54,639 bases of DNA from Candidatus Chloroploca asiatica (GTDB lineage Bacteria; Chloroflexota; Chloroflexia; Chloroflexales; Chloroflexaceae), in assembly GCF_002532075.1 (NCBI RefSeq), contig NZ_LYXE01000096.1, forward strand, positions 1-54,639, written 5' to 3'. The notes beneath the pieces were generated by a model. The model saw nothing but the letters and a program-made list of their open reading frames with translations. It did not search any database and was not told the origin of the DNA. Below are positions 8,701 through 15,656 of the stretch, one piece after another. Position 1 is the stretch's first letter; the number at the start of each line of letters is the position of its first letter. Made by a program: the position numbers and the translations under genes.

Positions 8701-9129
8701 CGCACCCTGGTCTATGGCCAGTGAGTGAAAGAAATAGTCGATTGGCAACCGTTGCCCGCGCGCTGCGGCGGGCGGCTCCAAGTAGAGTTTGCCATGTTTG
8801 ATGGTGAGCGCGGTGTTTGGCGGAATCAGATAGACGTGGTTGGCCTCAACCACGGTCAGGTCACTGATTTGGTCTACGGGCATCTGCGTTTGTACCCTGA
8901 GCAGTTCTGGAAGATAGCTGGGCTGTTGAGGGTCGAGATGCTGGATCAGCACAAAGGCCAGCCCACTGTCGGGTGGCATGTGCTGAAGAAACTCCGTGAA
9001 AGCCTGTAGGCCACCAGCTGATGCACCGATCCCGACAACTCTCGGGCTCGTCTCTGGCACGGGACTCTGTTCTGGGAGTGGCGAACGAACGGTATCCAGG
9101 TCTGGCGCTGAAGTGGCATCATCGGTCAT
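5734..9129 (-). CDS. CheB-CheR-PAS-histidine kinase fusion
   Basis: A 1131-residue soluble signalling protein. Residues 28-210 form a CheB methylesterase domain with the putative triad S37 (GIGASAGG), H64 (LIQHLDP) and D156 (GTGADGTEG). Residues about 225-490 form a CheR methyltransferase (VWVPGCASGEEAYSIAI, LIACRNLLIYFD). A PAS-like region follows, then a long heptad coiled coil rich in NEEL/ELQ repeats, a second PAS domain, and a HisKA_3/HATPase kinase (ARELHDQMG; EGLTNVLKHA; IEDDGLGF; GLIGMRERV). ATG 9129 is chosen for GGAGG seven bases upstream. CheB and CheR here lack a receiver domain and chemoreceptor neighbours, so they probably tune the kinase itself rather than classical chemotaxis (inference). 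It is paired with the NarL-type regulator downstream. Confidence 0.9.
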   Translation of the reverse strand: MTDDATSAPDLDTVRSPLPEQSPVPETSPRVVGIGASAGGLQAFTEFLQHMPPDSGLAFVLIQHLDPQQPSYLPELLRVQTQMPVDQISDLTVVEANHVYLIPPNTALTIKHGKLYLEPPAAARGQRLPIDYFFHSLAIDQGAQAVGIVLSGTGADGTEGLTAIRAQGGLTLVQTPTSAAYSAMPQAAITRGVVDHIVAIAEMPALLLASDPSGASPPPVTPPVDTFRLILALLHQASGHDFSHYKRTTLQRRIDRRMQLLHLSSLETYLVRLQQDRDEVDLLFQDLLIGVTEFFRDPAACEALAPNVIAGLLRSKDASAPLRVWVPGCASGEEAYSIAIILREQLAQLDTPPPIQIFATDIDETALAIARTGWYDARILAHVNPERLSRYFVPEGAGYKVKKALRELCLFSVHNLISDPPFGRMDLIACRNLLIYFDTDLQRQLIPVFHYALSPGGYLFLGSAESAVGAIDPSELFRVIDSRHRIYQRKERSVQPRIVLPWASARRPAMRISGTTVHQQSAAPSNLGTTIERILIQDYTPTALAVDPQGLVAYLSGQAYPYLSVPPGEPTANLFDMAHPDLRFPLQAAIRTVAQTLTPVVREDVTLRTAEGERQLSLTVRPFPETSSEGGLLLVILQASRVTLPQPSPVDLTASPTTPADALAQELQHTRETLEATINELQSANSDLTAANEELRSLNEELQATNEEQQTSKEEIQSINEELQTVNAELSSKIIELDRANADLANLFASAQIPAIFLSQDSRIARFTPQATELFALIESDIGRPLSDLRTYFYHDNLPLLITQVLQTVTAIEEVIHQPERDRWWNMHIRPYHTLAGTVDGIVLTFTDISTLKQAEAVLQNARNELEERVNARTDELALTNVALQAQVVARTRGEQTRQELLQQLLMAQEEERGHIARELHDQMGQDLTALILGLKALQDRLSNDNPSSERVAQLQTMAMQISQEIRNLAVQLRPSVLDDLGIILALRNYVEQWSARTHVGVDLHTSGLDERRLPLAVETTIYRLVQEGLTNVLKHAQASEVSIIIERDADRVRVIIEDDGLGFSVPANWDNLVATQQLGLIGMRERVKLLGGNMTIESEPGSGTRIFVLIPLPTALEGDSNDADLDLPGQ

Positions 9130-9529
9130 GGTGAACCTCCTGGAGACGGCTCTGCCTCCTGAACCTATATACACCATTGTAGCTTACCGTGGGCTATAAG
9201 GCGAGCTTTTTTCATTAGGGCGATTGGATCTGCTGTTCCTGCGTGTCGCCAGGCTCACGGATGGCTCTGCTGCGCCGTCGCGCTGATGGTTATTAAAAAT
9301 GACCATACCATCGCTATGCCCTTGCCATGACAGGATTTGCCTGACACGACACCGATGGTTTGCCCGCTTCCTGTCGAGGCCGCCTGGTGCTAGACTCAGG
9401 AGAGAATCCACCAAGGTTTTTGTACTGGCGATGAACGATTGAGCGCACCCGGGACGTGGGGGATGTCGTCTTTCCCTGCGGGGTGACGGTCGCAGACGAC
9501 GGTGACACCATACGAAGGAGTTCAACTCA
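9130..9529. other. Intergenic region with half of a dispersed inverted repeat
   Basis: No gene is seen. On the minus strand, TACAAT (9176-9181) could be the -10 of the kinase operon. TAGGGCGATTGGATC at 9216-9230 matches, with one mismatch, the 15-bp terminal repeat of the MITE-like element at 32568-32813, but no partner arm is visible here. On the plus strand TGCTAGACT (9387-9395) is a possible extended -10 for the small protein gene at 9530. Confidence 0.5.
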
Positions 9530-9793
9530 ATGTCTGATCGCACATTATCAGTCTATGAATCCGCCAATTGGGGGGCGCGACTCGCCGGTGTCGCCCTCGT
9601 CCGCTATGATGCGTGTGGCATCCTCTTGGTCAATGAAGTACCTGTCGAGACGACCCGCAAAAGCGGGCACTTCACCGTGCTGCACTGCGTGGACGGAAGT
9701 ACGAGCGTGGTGTTGAGCAGTTTTCTCCGTCTGGTACCAGATGCTCGCCATCAAGGTGAGCAGAGCGCTGCATTGGTGGAGATCTGTGGTTGA
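9530..9793 (+). CDS. Conserved small protein, paralogue A
   Basis: An 87-residue protein with an AAGGAG site nine bases before ATG 9530. It has no signal peptide or membrane segment. The pattern is short beta-type strands, e.g. GILLVNEVPVE, SGHFTVLHCVDG and SVVLSSFLRLVPD, so a small beta-rich fold is likely. A very close copy lies on the other strand at 15340-15597: about 60 of the first 71 residues are the same, and they share DRTLSVYES, WGARLAGVA, RKSGHFTVL and VVLSSFLRLVPD. I do not recognise the family. Two conserved copies with good ribosome sites argue for a real protein rather than a shadow frame. Confidence 0.75.
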   Translation: MSDRTLSVYESANWGARLAGVALVRYDACGILLVNEVPVETTRKSGHFTVLHCVDGSTSVVLSSFLRLVPDARHQGEQSAALVEICG

Positions 9794-10308
9794 CCCGTGT
9801 TGACGCAAAGACGCAAAGCTGCGCATGCAGATCCATCAAACCTTTGCGCCTCTGCGCCTTTGCGTCAAATAACCCGCCTTCTTTGTCGGCACTCCCATAG
9901 ACCCGATGTTAAGACTGAATATTCATGAAGCCGGCCCTCCTGCATACAACCCAAGTAGGATTGCTCTAGGCCACGTCATCGGCCAGTTAGCAAGCATGGT
10001 GCTAGCCATGCTTGTATCGATGTGGAAGCCGTCCGATCGTGTCAGGTATTTCCTTGCACAGATGTCAAACTTTACCTGCTAGAGGGCGCAGATCTTTCTT
10101 GCTACAATGAGGTGGCAAATCGGTTGAACGTCGCTCCTACCGTGAAACCGGAGAGTGACATCGGTCTCTGCTGTGGCACTGAGTATGACGAACTGCCTTC
10201 TTCTCCCCACTCGGTCTCTCTTGCAACACTGAACACCAGGATCTGCTAAGGTGTTTGCTTCCCTCTTCCACCCATGAGGCATGCGCACTCGTGAAAGGAA
10301 CTACTCGT
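9794..10308. other. Intergenic region upstream of the PAS kinase
   Basis: Apart from the hairpin repeat at its left edge, no gene can be supported. A 75-codon frame at 10022-10249 has no ribosome site and Cys-rich random composition. CCATAGACCCGATG at about 9895 recurs at about 11607, so a short sequence is shared by the two flanks of the kinase gene. TGCTACAAT (10100-10108) is a plausible extended -10 promoter about 200 bases before the kinase start. Confidence 0.5.
9802..9872. repeat. Dispersed intergenic repeat (GACGCAAAG/CTTTGCGTC type)
   Basis: TTGACGCAAAGACGCAAAG is followed after a short loop by CTTTGCGCCTCTGCGCCTTTGCGTCAA-type sequence, forming an imperfect hairpin. Relatives lie at about 31436-31570, 35085-35110, 43125-43206 and 47852-47924. 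It sits directly after the small protein gene and may act as its transcription end. Confidence 0.7.
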
Positions 10309-11532
10309 ATGATCGAGAAAACCGGTGTCTCTCGCACCAATGGGCATTCGTCGCAGCATATCCCCTCCACTTCGATCACAATACATGCAGCAAATACGAC
10401 GAACGGTGTTGCGCAAGGTGCAGAATTTTCTGCCGATCACCAATTGCTTGCCGTCATTCCGGCCCTTGTCTTTACCAGCCAACCCAACGGCACCTGGAAC
10501 TATGTCAGCCCGAGGTTCTGCACGTATACCGGTAAGTCAGCAGAGGCCCTCACAGCTCTCGGTTGGCTAGAACGTGTACACCCCGATGAGCGAACCACTA
10601 CGCTCCAACAGTGGCAGACTGCCATGAGGAATGGAGTGTCGTTTCAGATCGAACACCGGCTGTGCGGGGCTGATGGCATGTACCATTGGTTTCGCTCCCA
10701 GTGTACACCTCAACTCGACGCAATGGGGACACTTATTGGCTGGACAGGCATTGCCGTACCAATTGATAGTGAACACCAACTGGTAGACGAGCAGATGTTG
10801 CGCCAGAAGGCAGAACAGGCACGTGACGAGCGCGATTGCATGCTGGCGTTCATCGCCCACGAGCTTCGGTCGCCCCTGACGGTGCTGCTAGGCCAGAGTA
10901 CGCTGCTGCAACGAAGACTGAACAACCACGAGGGCGTTGAGCCACATGTCCGCCGCATGGCTGAAATAGTGGTCGCGCAGACCATTCACCTCAAAGATCT
11001 CATGAACACGTTGTTGGAAGCGACCCAGCTTGACTATGGCGAGTTGCAACTCTGCAAGACTACCCTTGACCTTGGTGCCCTCGTGGAGCGCGTGGTACAG
11101 TCGTTCGCGCCTACCCTGAGTTCTCACACACTCTGGCTACACCCTGATCCGTCACCGCTCTGGGTTAAGGGCGATGCGCTCCGCTTAGAGCAAGTGCTCC
11201 ATAATCTGATCGAGAATGCGGTCAAGTATAGCCCTGGTGGCGGCGAGATTGTGATCCGAACGATGCTCCATGAAGGTCAGGTGCAGATCGAAGTGTGCGA
11301 CTCGGGGATCGGGATTCCAGCTCACGTTCAGCCGTATCTCTTCCAGCGCTTCTTTCGGGTCAAGGCTGATGACAGACGCGTAGCCTCAGGGCTCGGCCTC
11401 GGGCTCTATCTCTGCAAGGCGATTACGGATCTCCACGAGGGCAGCATTAGCGTGCAGAGCGTCGAGGGAGAGGGCAGCACCGTCTCCTTGTTGCTCCCTC
11501 GCATCCTTGTCGAGCATGCTCGGCACGTCTGA
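10309..11532 (+). CDS. PAS domain histidine kinase
   Basis: A 407-residue orphan sensor kinase without membrane segments. After about 50 low-complexity residues comes a PAS_3-type domain (LLAVIPALVFTSQPNGTWNY, WLERVHPDERTTTLQQW, GWTGIAVPID). The HisKA dimerisation domain has phosphoacceptor His in FIAHELRSPLTVLLG, and the HATPase domain shows HNLIENAVKYSP (N box), VCDSGIGIP (G1) and SGLGLGLYLCKAI (G2). ATG 10309 is chosen because AAAGGAA lies eight bases upstream; a TTG at 10255 opens the same frame. No response regulator is adjacent, so the partner is elsewhere, or is one of the regulators in this window. An inverted repeat follows the stop codon. Confidence 0.9.
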   Translation: MIEKTGVSRTNGHSSQHIPSTSITIHAANTTNGVAQGAEFSADHQLLAVIPALVFTSQPNGTWNYVSPRFCTYTGKSAEALTALGWLERVHPDERTTTLQQWQTAMRNGVSFQIEHRLCGADGMYHWFRSQCTPQLDAMGTLIGWTGIAVPIDSEHQLVDEQMLRQKAEQARDERDCMLAFIAHELRSPLTVLLGQSTLLQRRLNNHEGVEPHVRRMAEIVVAQTIHLKDLMNTLLEATQLDYGELQLCKTTLDLGALVERVVQSFAPTLSSHTLWLHPDPSPLWVKGDALRLEQVLHNLIENAVKYSPGGGEIVIRTMLHEGQVQIEVCDSGIGIPAHVQPYLFQRFFRVKADDRRVASGLGLGLYLCKAITDLHEGSISVQSVEGEGSTVSLLLPRILVEHARHV

Positions 11533-11558
11533 ACTGGCTTTTAAGAATTACATCAGGG

Positions 11559-11605
11559 AGTGCCGACTTCAGTCGGCGTCCGGCTTAGCCGACTGAGTCG
11601 GCACT
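11559..11605. terminator. Hairpin after the PAS kinase
   Basis: AGTGCCGACTTCAGTCGGC (11559-11577) pairs with GCCGACTGAGTCGGCACT (11588-11605) with one bulge. There is no T tract. It probably ends the kinase transcript and belongs to the same type of hairpin as the one at 16940-16965. Confidence 0.6.
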
Positions 11606-11651
11606 ACCATAGACCCGATGCACTCACACGATACATTCGTAAGGGAGAGGC

Positions 11652-11855
11652 ATGGACTATTTTGTTTGGTACGATGAAAGCACACAGAAAACTGCGGCTG
11701 AGAAGATTCACGAAGCCAGCATAGCCTATCAGGCCCGCTTTGCCCGCATACCACAGTTAGTCCTCGTGCATAACGACGACCAGACCCACGTTGGCGGCCT
11801 GGTCGTTCGCAGCGAGCATGCTATTCAGCGTAATAACTTCTGGCTAGCGATCTAA
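11652..11855 (+). CDS. Hypothetical small protein (67 aa)
   Basis: ATG 11652 follows AGGGAGAGG at a good distance, and the sequence is soluble and protein-like: MDYFVWYDESTQKTAAEKI, RFARIPQLVLVHNDD, GGLVVRSEHAIQRNNFW. The pattern strand-helix-strand-strand suggests a small compact domain. I recognise no family and infer no function. It lies between the kinase hairpin and the converging crtI gene, and its stop is about 50 bases from the crtI stop. Confidence 0.6.
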   Translation: MDYFVWYDESTQKTAAEKIHEASIAYQARFARIPQLVLVHNDDQTHVGGLVVRSEHAIQRNNFWLAI

Positions 11856-11905
11856 GTTCATCGCGGTGTGAAGCGCAGCAAGCTTCGGCTAGATCCGTTG
11901 CGCAT

Positions 11906-13420
11906 CTACACGAGGTGCGCGGTTCGCTGGAGGGTCGGCAGATCTTCGCCGATAAAGTGGGCGGCACTCTTCGCGGCTTCAAGGATCGTCAGCAGACCAC
12001 TGCCAGGATGCACGGCCCCGCCGATCCAGTAGAGATTCTTCGCCCCGTTGTGGCGAATGTGCGGGCGCAATGGGCCGAGCTGGTTCCAACTGTGGATCAG
12101 GTTAAAGACCGCGCCCAGGTGCGTCCGGTGTTCGTCACGCCACGATTCGGCGGTGTAGCAATGCTCGGCCACAATATGACGCTCGATATCCTCGTACCCA
12201 AGCTTCGCCATCTGGCGCAGAATCCGCTCGCGGTACGGCACCTGCTTGGTTGACCAGTCCACCCCGTGGCGCAGGTTCGGGATCGGCACCAGCACAAAGA
12301 GCGTACTGTGGCCCTCGGGGGCATTGGCAGGATCAACAATCGTCGGGTTGCACACGTAGAACGAAGGATTTTCCTCGTCAAGCACCGCGCTCTTCGCCCA
12401 CATTGGATCGTGACGGCGGATATTCTCCGAGAGATAGAGTTGATGATGTGGCAGATCCTCCCAGCGCCGATCAACGCCCAGATAGAGCATAAAGGTCGAA
12501 CACGAGAACTCCATCTTGTCGAGTTTGCGGTCGGTGTACGGGCCGCGTGCGTGTGCCGGCAACAGGTTCTGGACGGCGTGACCAAAGTCGGCATTGAGCA
12601 CCACCGCATCGGCCATCACCCTACTTCCATCGGCAAGCAACAACCCCTTGGCCTTGCCCTCTTCGACGACAACCTGGCGCACCGGACTATTCAGATGGAT
12701 CTGGACACCGAGGTCTTGGGCGGCACGCGCAAGGCCACCGGCCAGGGCGCGAAAGCCGCCCTTGGGGTGCCAGATGCCATAGTGGAATTCGAGAAACGTA
12801 ACGAGGCTAAAGACACTCGAACAGGCCGTCGGGTGCATACCGAGATACTTGGCCTGATAGCCCATCGCATAGACCAGGCGCTCATCGGGGAAGAAGCGCT
12901 CGAAATGCTGATAGAGCGTCTCCCAGGGGCGAAAAGGCAGCGCCGCGGCAATCTCGGTCGGCTTCAAATAGCCCAGCGGTGAACGCACGGGCGAGCCAAG
13001 ATAGGGGCCATACCCAATAACATCTTTGCGTAGATGCTCAATATACCAACGGTCAAACGCCTCGGGCAGATCAGCCCCAAAAGTCGCCAACTGCTGCTTG
13101 AAAGAAGCAAGATCTGAACTCAAATCGAGATGGGTATTATCCCAGAATTTTATCCGTGTATTTGGATCGAGCCGAGTCAAGGTTACATAGTCATAAAAAT
13201 TGAGCCCACAGGTCGCAAAGAGTTCTTCATAGACACGGGGCACCTGCAAAATCGTCGGGCCAGTATCAAAATGGTAATCACCAACACTGAGCCCACGCAT
13301 GCGCCCGCCAACCCGGTCAGCAGCCTCATAGATGCTCACCTCATACCCTGCTGCTGCCAACCGCATCGCCGTTGACAAGCCCCCAGGGCCAGCCCCGACG
13401 ATCAAAATCTTCTGTGACAC
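11906..13420 (-). CDS. crtI: CrtI-type phytoene/carotenoid desaturase
   Basis: FAD-dependent carotenoid desaturase or isomerase of 504 residues, a normal CrtI length. The N-terminus has the Rossmann dinucleotide motif ILIVGAGPGGLSTAMRLAAA followed by YEAADRVGGRM, and the C-terminus has the family signature NLYWIGGAVHPGSGL. It would extend the conjugated double bonds of phytoene or a later intermediate at the membrane. The start is a GTG at 13418-13420 with GGAGG six bases upstream (residues VSQKILIV read as MSQKILIV). A TGTTATACT extended -10 (13481-13489, minus strand) gives a leader of about 55 bases. No other carotenoid gene is adjacent. Which desaturation it performs cannot be told from sequence alone. 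Confidence 0.9.
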   Translation of the reverse strand: MSQKILIVGAGPGGLSTAMRLAAAGYEVSIYEAADRVGGRMRGLSVGDYHFDTGPTILQVPRVYEELFATCGLNFYDYVTLTRLDPNTRIKFWDNTHLDLSSDLASFKQQLATFGADLPEAFDRWYIEHLRKDVIGYGPYLGSPVRSPLGYLKPTEIAAALPFRPWETLYQHFERFFPDERLVYAMGYQAKYLGMHPTACSSVFSLVTFLEFHYGIWHPKGGFRALAGGLARAAQDLGVQIHLNSPVRQVVVEEGKAKGLLLADGSRVMADAVVLNADFGHAVQNLLPAHARGPYTDRKLDKMEFSCSTFMLYLGVDRRWEDLPHHQLYLSENIRRHDPMWAKSAVLDEENPSFYVCNPTIVDPANAPEGHSTLFVLVPIPNLRHGVDWSTKQVPYRERILRQMAKLGYEDIERHIVAEHCYTAESWRDEHRTHLGAVFNLIHSWNQLGPLRPHIRHNGAKNLYWIGGAVHPGSGLLTILEAAKSAAHFIGEDLPTLQRTAHLV

Positions 13421-13848
13421 GCGCTTCCTCCAGTTAGATTAGAGATCTTTTTCATTTTATCGCTTTCATACGATGTAAGTAGTATAACATGAGAGGACGT
13501 ACGCGATCGGACTTTGTTCAGCCCTTGGCAGAGCTGCACAAAGTCCGCCTCTGGCGGTGGGGTGTGGAGCGGCTTCGCCGCTCCACGAGATTCTTTTGGT
13601 TCGTTGTGGCGGCGAAGCCGCCAACACGAACCAAAAGCCGGCATTTGGGGGGTGCAGCCCCAACGACGTTGCCTCAGCACACGATGCGCGTGCCGGCGCA
13701 CCACCACGAAGGAAAACGGGGGCGTGGGGGAACTTGGTTCCCCCATTTTCAGCGTAGCCGCCAAAACGAACCAAAAACTGGGGTTTGGGGTGCAACTCCA
13801 ACCACGATCCCTCGGTGCGCTGATGCTTGGCGGCGAAGCCGCCAAGCA
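13421..13848. other. Intergenic repeat block with three hairpins
   Basis: No gene is supported, although several frames stay open. Frames on both strands give low-complexity translations such as AAKPPTRTK and LGGAAPTT, typical of repeat DNA. Three stems are visible: 13564-13586 (10-bp stem, TTC loop), 13594-13636 (20-bp stem with two mismatches, GAA loop) and 13814-13858 (21-bp perfect stem, GAA loop). The last one runs into the end of the next gene. Confidence 0.65.
13481..13489 (-). promoter_or_regulatory. Extended -10 promoter of crtI
   Basis: On the minus strand the sequence reads TGTTATACT, an extended -10 box, about 60 bases before the GTG start of crtI. No convincing -35 box is seen. 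Confidence 0.5.
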
Positions 13849-13858
13849 TCAGCGCACC
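13814..13858. terminator. 21-bp perfect hairpin overlapping a gene end
   Basis: GGTGCGCTGATGCTTGGCGG...C (13814-13834) pairs perfectly with 13838-13858 around GAA. The TGA stop of the membrane-protein gene on the minus strand (13849-13851) lies in the right arm. Probable terminator derived from a repeat. Confidence 0.7.
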
Positions 13859-14541
13859 AGAAACTCTGACTCACGTATGGCGAACAGACGCTGCACCAAC
13901 CCGCTGCCAAGCACGAGCAACACGAGCCCGGTCAAACCCGCACTGAACCCGGCGACGGGAAGCCAGCGCGCAGCGCGGCTCTGCGCAAGGACGTAGGCGT
14001 CGCGGCTCCCTGGATAGACAAATTCGGCGGCCACTTCATTGCCCTCATTGCCCCGCACAACAGTGCCAATCGTCATCACCATTTCACCAGGCACCAGACC
14101 CTCATAGCGGTGCGAACCCTCCTGCGAAAATGTCCGCGAACGAAGGGTTGGTTCTTGCCAGTACGCGTGGTAGCCCGTTATCCGGTACGGCTGAGCGGCG
14201 AGTTGCACCAGGCCACTGGCTTCGATCAAAAGGGGCGGCGTGATACGTTCAACAACATCCCATTGATCGGAGCCATCATCGTCTTCGCCCAGATATTCGT
14301 AGCGCGTAAAGGCAACAAAATTATGCACAAGCACCGGATTGCGCGTGCTTAACACCCCCTCAACCAGCACCGTCCGATTGCTCCCGGCCAGACGAACTTC
14401 AGCGGCCGTCACTGGCGCGAGACTATTGGCACGGGCTAAACGAGCACGTGCATCCTGCGCCAGCACCGTCGCCATGATCACGCCAACAATGATCAGCGCA
14501 ACGCCAAAAATGATCAGCAACATACGAACTGCCGTCTTCAT
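13849..14541 (-). CDS. Two-TM membrane protein with a GIDE-like domain (tentative)
   Basis: About 230 residues with one N-terminal membrane helix (MLLIIFGVALIIVGVIMATV), a roughly 150-residue soluble region and a second helix near the C-terminus (GFSAGLTGLVLLVLGSGLV). The layout and the segment around LVHNFVAFTRYEYLG resemble the bacterial relatives of the GIDE/BAM domain of mitochondrial E3 ligase MUL1, but no RING finger is present. The function in bacteria is unknown to me. ATG 14541 is preferred, with AGGA eight bases upstream; a TTG at 14562 is an alternative. The last residues are encoded by a hairpin repeat. A divergent winged-helix gene starts about 90 bases away and could share its control region. 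Confidence 0.6.
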   Translation of the reverse strand: MKTAVRMLLIIFGVALIIVGVIMATVLAQDARARLARANSLAPVTAAEVRLAGSNRTVLVEGVLSTRNPVLVHNFVAFTRYEYLGEDDDGSDQWDVVERITPPLLIEASGLVQLAAQPYRITGYHAYWQEPTLRSRTFSQEGSHRYEGLVPGEMVMTIGTVVRGNEGNEVAAEFVYPGSRDAYVLAQSRAARWLPVAGFSAGLTGLVLLVLGSGLVQRLFAIRESEFLVR

Positions 14542-14629
14542 CTGCTTGATCCTGTCTTGCAAGGGCGGATACTTTTATTATAGAATACCCAGACAAGACC
14601 CACTCTCACTGAAGAGCTGAGGAATAGCT

Positions 14630-14899
14630 ATGGCTCACTGGACATTTCTGACCAATCACGCCCAGGTGTTGCTGTGCATTGCCCGCAATCAGAGTGTTAC
14701 AGCGCGCGACGTTGCCAGTCAAGTTGGCATCACCGAGCGCGCGGTGCAACGTATTTTGCGTGATCTTGATGAGGGTGGCTATCTCAGCCACACCCGCGAT
14801 GGGCGCACCAATCGTTACCAGATCCACGCCGACGCGCCGATGCGCCATCCTGCCCAACAAGGGTTCGCCGTGCGCGAGTTGCTTGATCTCCTTGGGTAG
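14630..14899 (+). CDS. Small winged helix-turn-helix regulator
   Basis: An 89-residue protein that is almost entirely one winged-helix DNA-binding domain of the MarR-like kind. The pattern VTARDVASQVGITERAVQRI gives the helix-turn-helix, LRDLDEGGYLSHTRDGRTNR gives the wing, and a short C-terminal helix follows. There is no sensor domain. ATG 14630 is preceded by GAGGAATAGCT, a short-spaced ribosome site. The gene is divergent from the two-TM protein and is followed by a strong terminator, so it may regulate its divergent neighbour or itself (inference). Confidence 0.8.
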   Translation: MAHWTFLTNHAQVLLCIARNQSVTARDVASQVGITERAVQRILRDLDEGGYLSHTRDGRTNRYQIHADAPMRHPAQQGFAVRELLDLLG

Positions 14900-14942
14900 G
14901 GGTCAAAGTGCCCTGCCCCTTGCTGAATAGGTGCTCCCCACC

Positions 14943-14992
14943 TTTGCGGACAAAAAGCCAGCGTCGCTGGCTTTTTGTCCGCAAAAAAATAC
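14943..14992 (+). terminator. Strong terminator after the winged-helix gene
   Basis: TTTGCGGACAAAAAGCCAGC (14943-14962) pairs perfectly with GCTGGCTTTTTGTCCGCAAA (14966-14985) around a GTC loop. An A run follows (14983-14989), so the T tract is best placed for the other strand. It may terminate in both directions. Confidence 0.7.
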
Positions 14993-15034
14993 CCCGTCGT
15001 GTATAATACCCCCTCATCACCAAGTAAAATTCCC

Positions 15035-15324
15035 TCATACGTGCTCGATATCGACTCGGATCGGGTCGATCTCTTGCGAAAACTGGGGCTAAAAGTCTAC
15101 TATGGCGATGCCTCACGCTACGATCTGCTCGCCTCGGCAGGCGCCGGCCATGCGAAGATTCTTGTGATTGCGCTTGACACCCCCGAAAAGACGATGGCCC
15201 TCTCGCCGATCTCGAGCAGCTGCTGCTGGCCGATCTCGCCGATGCCGACCTCGACCGCGATGCCGGCTGGGATCCCGACTCGCTGCGCGAAGAGATACGC
15301 CAGCAAGCCGGGTTGAGTGCTTGA
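15035..15324 (+). pseudogene. Remnant of a Kef-type K+/H+ antiporter (TrkA-N part)
   Basis: Positions about 15035-15190 encode VLDIDSDRVDLLRKLGLKVY followed by GDASRYDLLASAGAGHAKIL and ALDTPEKT. This is the NAD-binding TrkA-N (RCK) fold found near the end of glutathione-regulated K+ efflux transporters. At about 15195-15208 the frame shifts, and a second frame reads DLEQLLLADLADADLDRDAG and then WDPDSLREEIRQQAGLSA to a TGA at 15322, like the acidic C-terminal tail of the same family. The membrane domain and the middle of the RCK domain are gone. A TATAAT at 15002-15007 just upstream may be chance. This is a doubly deleted, frameshifted pseudogene; no functional protein is expected. Confidence 0.75.
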
Positions 15325-15339
15325 TGCAGTAGGGTACGT

Positions 15340-15597
15340 TCAAATCTTGAGCAGTGGATCGCCTGGCGCATCCTGATGGTCTTGATCAGGCACCAGACGG
15401 AGAAAACTGCTCAACACCACGGTCGTACTTCCGTCCACGCAACTCAGCACCGTGAAGTGCCCGCTTTTGCGAATCGACTCAACGGCTACCTCATTGACCA
15501 GGAGGATGCCTCCAGCATCATAGTGGACATGGGCGACACCGGCGAGTCGTGCTCCCCAATCAGCGGATTCGTAGACCGATAATGTGCGGTCTGGCAT
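15340..15597 (-). CDS. Conserved small protein, paralogue B
   Basis: An 85-residue copy of the protein at 9530-9793, sharing DRTLSVYES, WGARLAGVA, GILLVNEV, RKSGHFTVL, CVDGST and VVLSSFLRLVPD. The two copies diverge only after about residue 71. ATG 15597 is chosen because AAGGAG lies nine bases upstream; an earlier in-frame ATG (15615) overlaps that ribosome site. It is soluble, beta-rich and of unknown function. It abuts the Kef pseudogene, whose end is only 15 bases from its stop, so this locus has been rearranged. Confidence 0.75.
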   Translation of the reverse strand: MPDRTLSVYESADWGARLAGVAHVHYDAGGILLVNEVAVESIRKSGHFTVLSCVDGSTTVVLSSFLRLVPDQDHQDAPGDPLLKI

Positions 15598-15656
15598 TGC
15601 TTTGGGCTCCTTCATCTATAACTTTGCATTTCTTAGGCTCGCGCAGTTGCCAAGCC

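Noticed and set aside
10022-10249. 75-codon frame upstream of the PAS kinase
   Set aside because: No ribosome site, Cys-rich and without secondary-structure pattern. It overlaps the likely kinase promoter.
13489-13996. Overlapping frames of 126-160 codons
   Set aside because: They run through hairpin repeats and into the antisense of the two-TM protein gene, with no ribosome site. Treated as repeat DNA.
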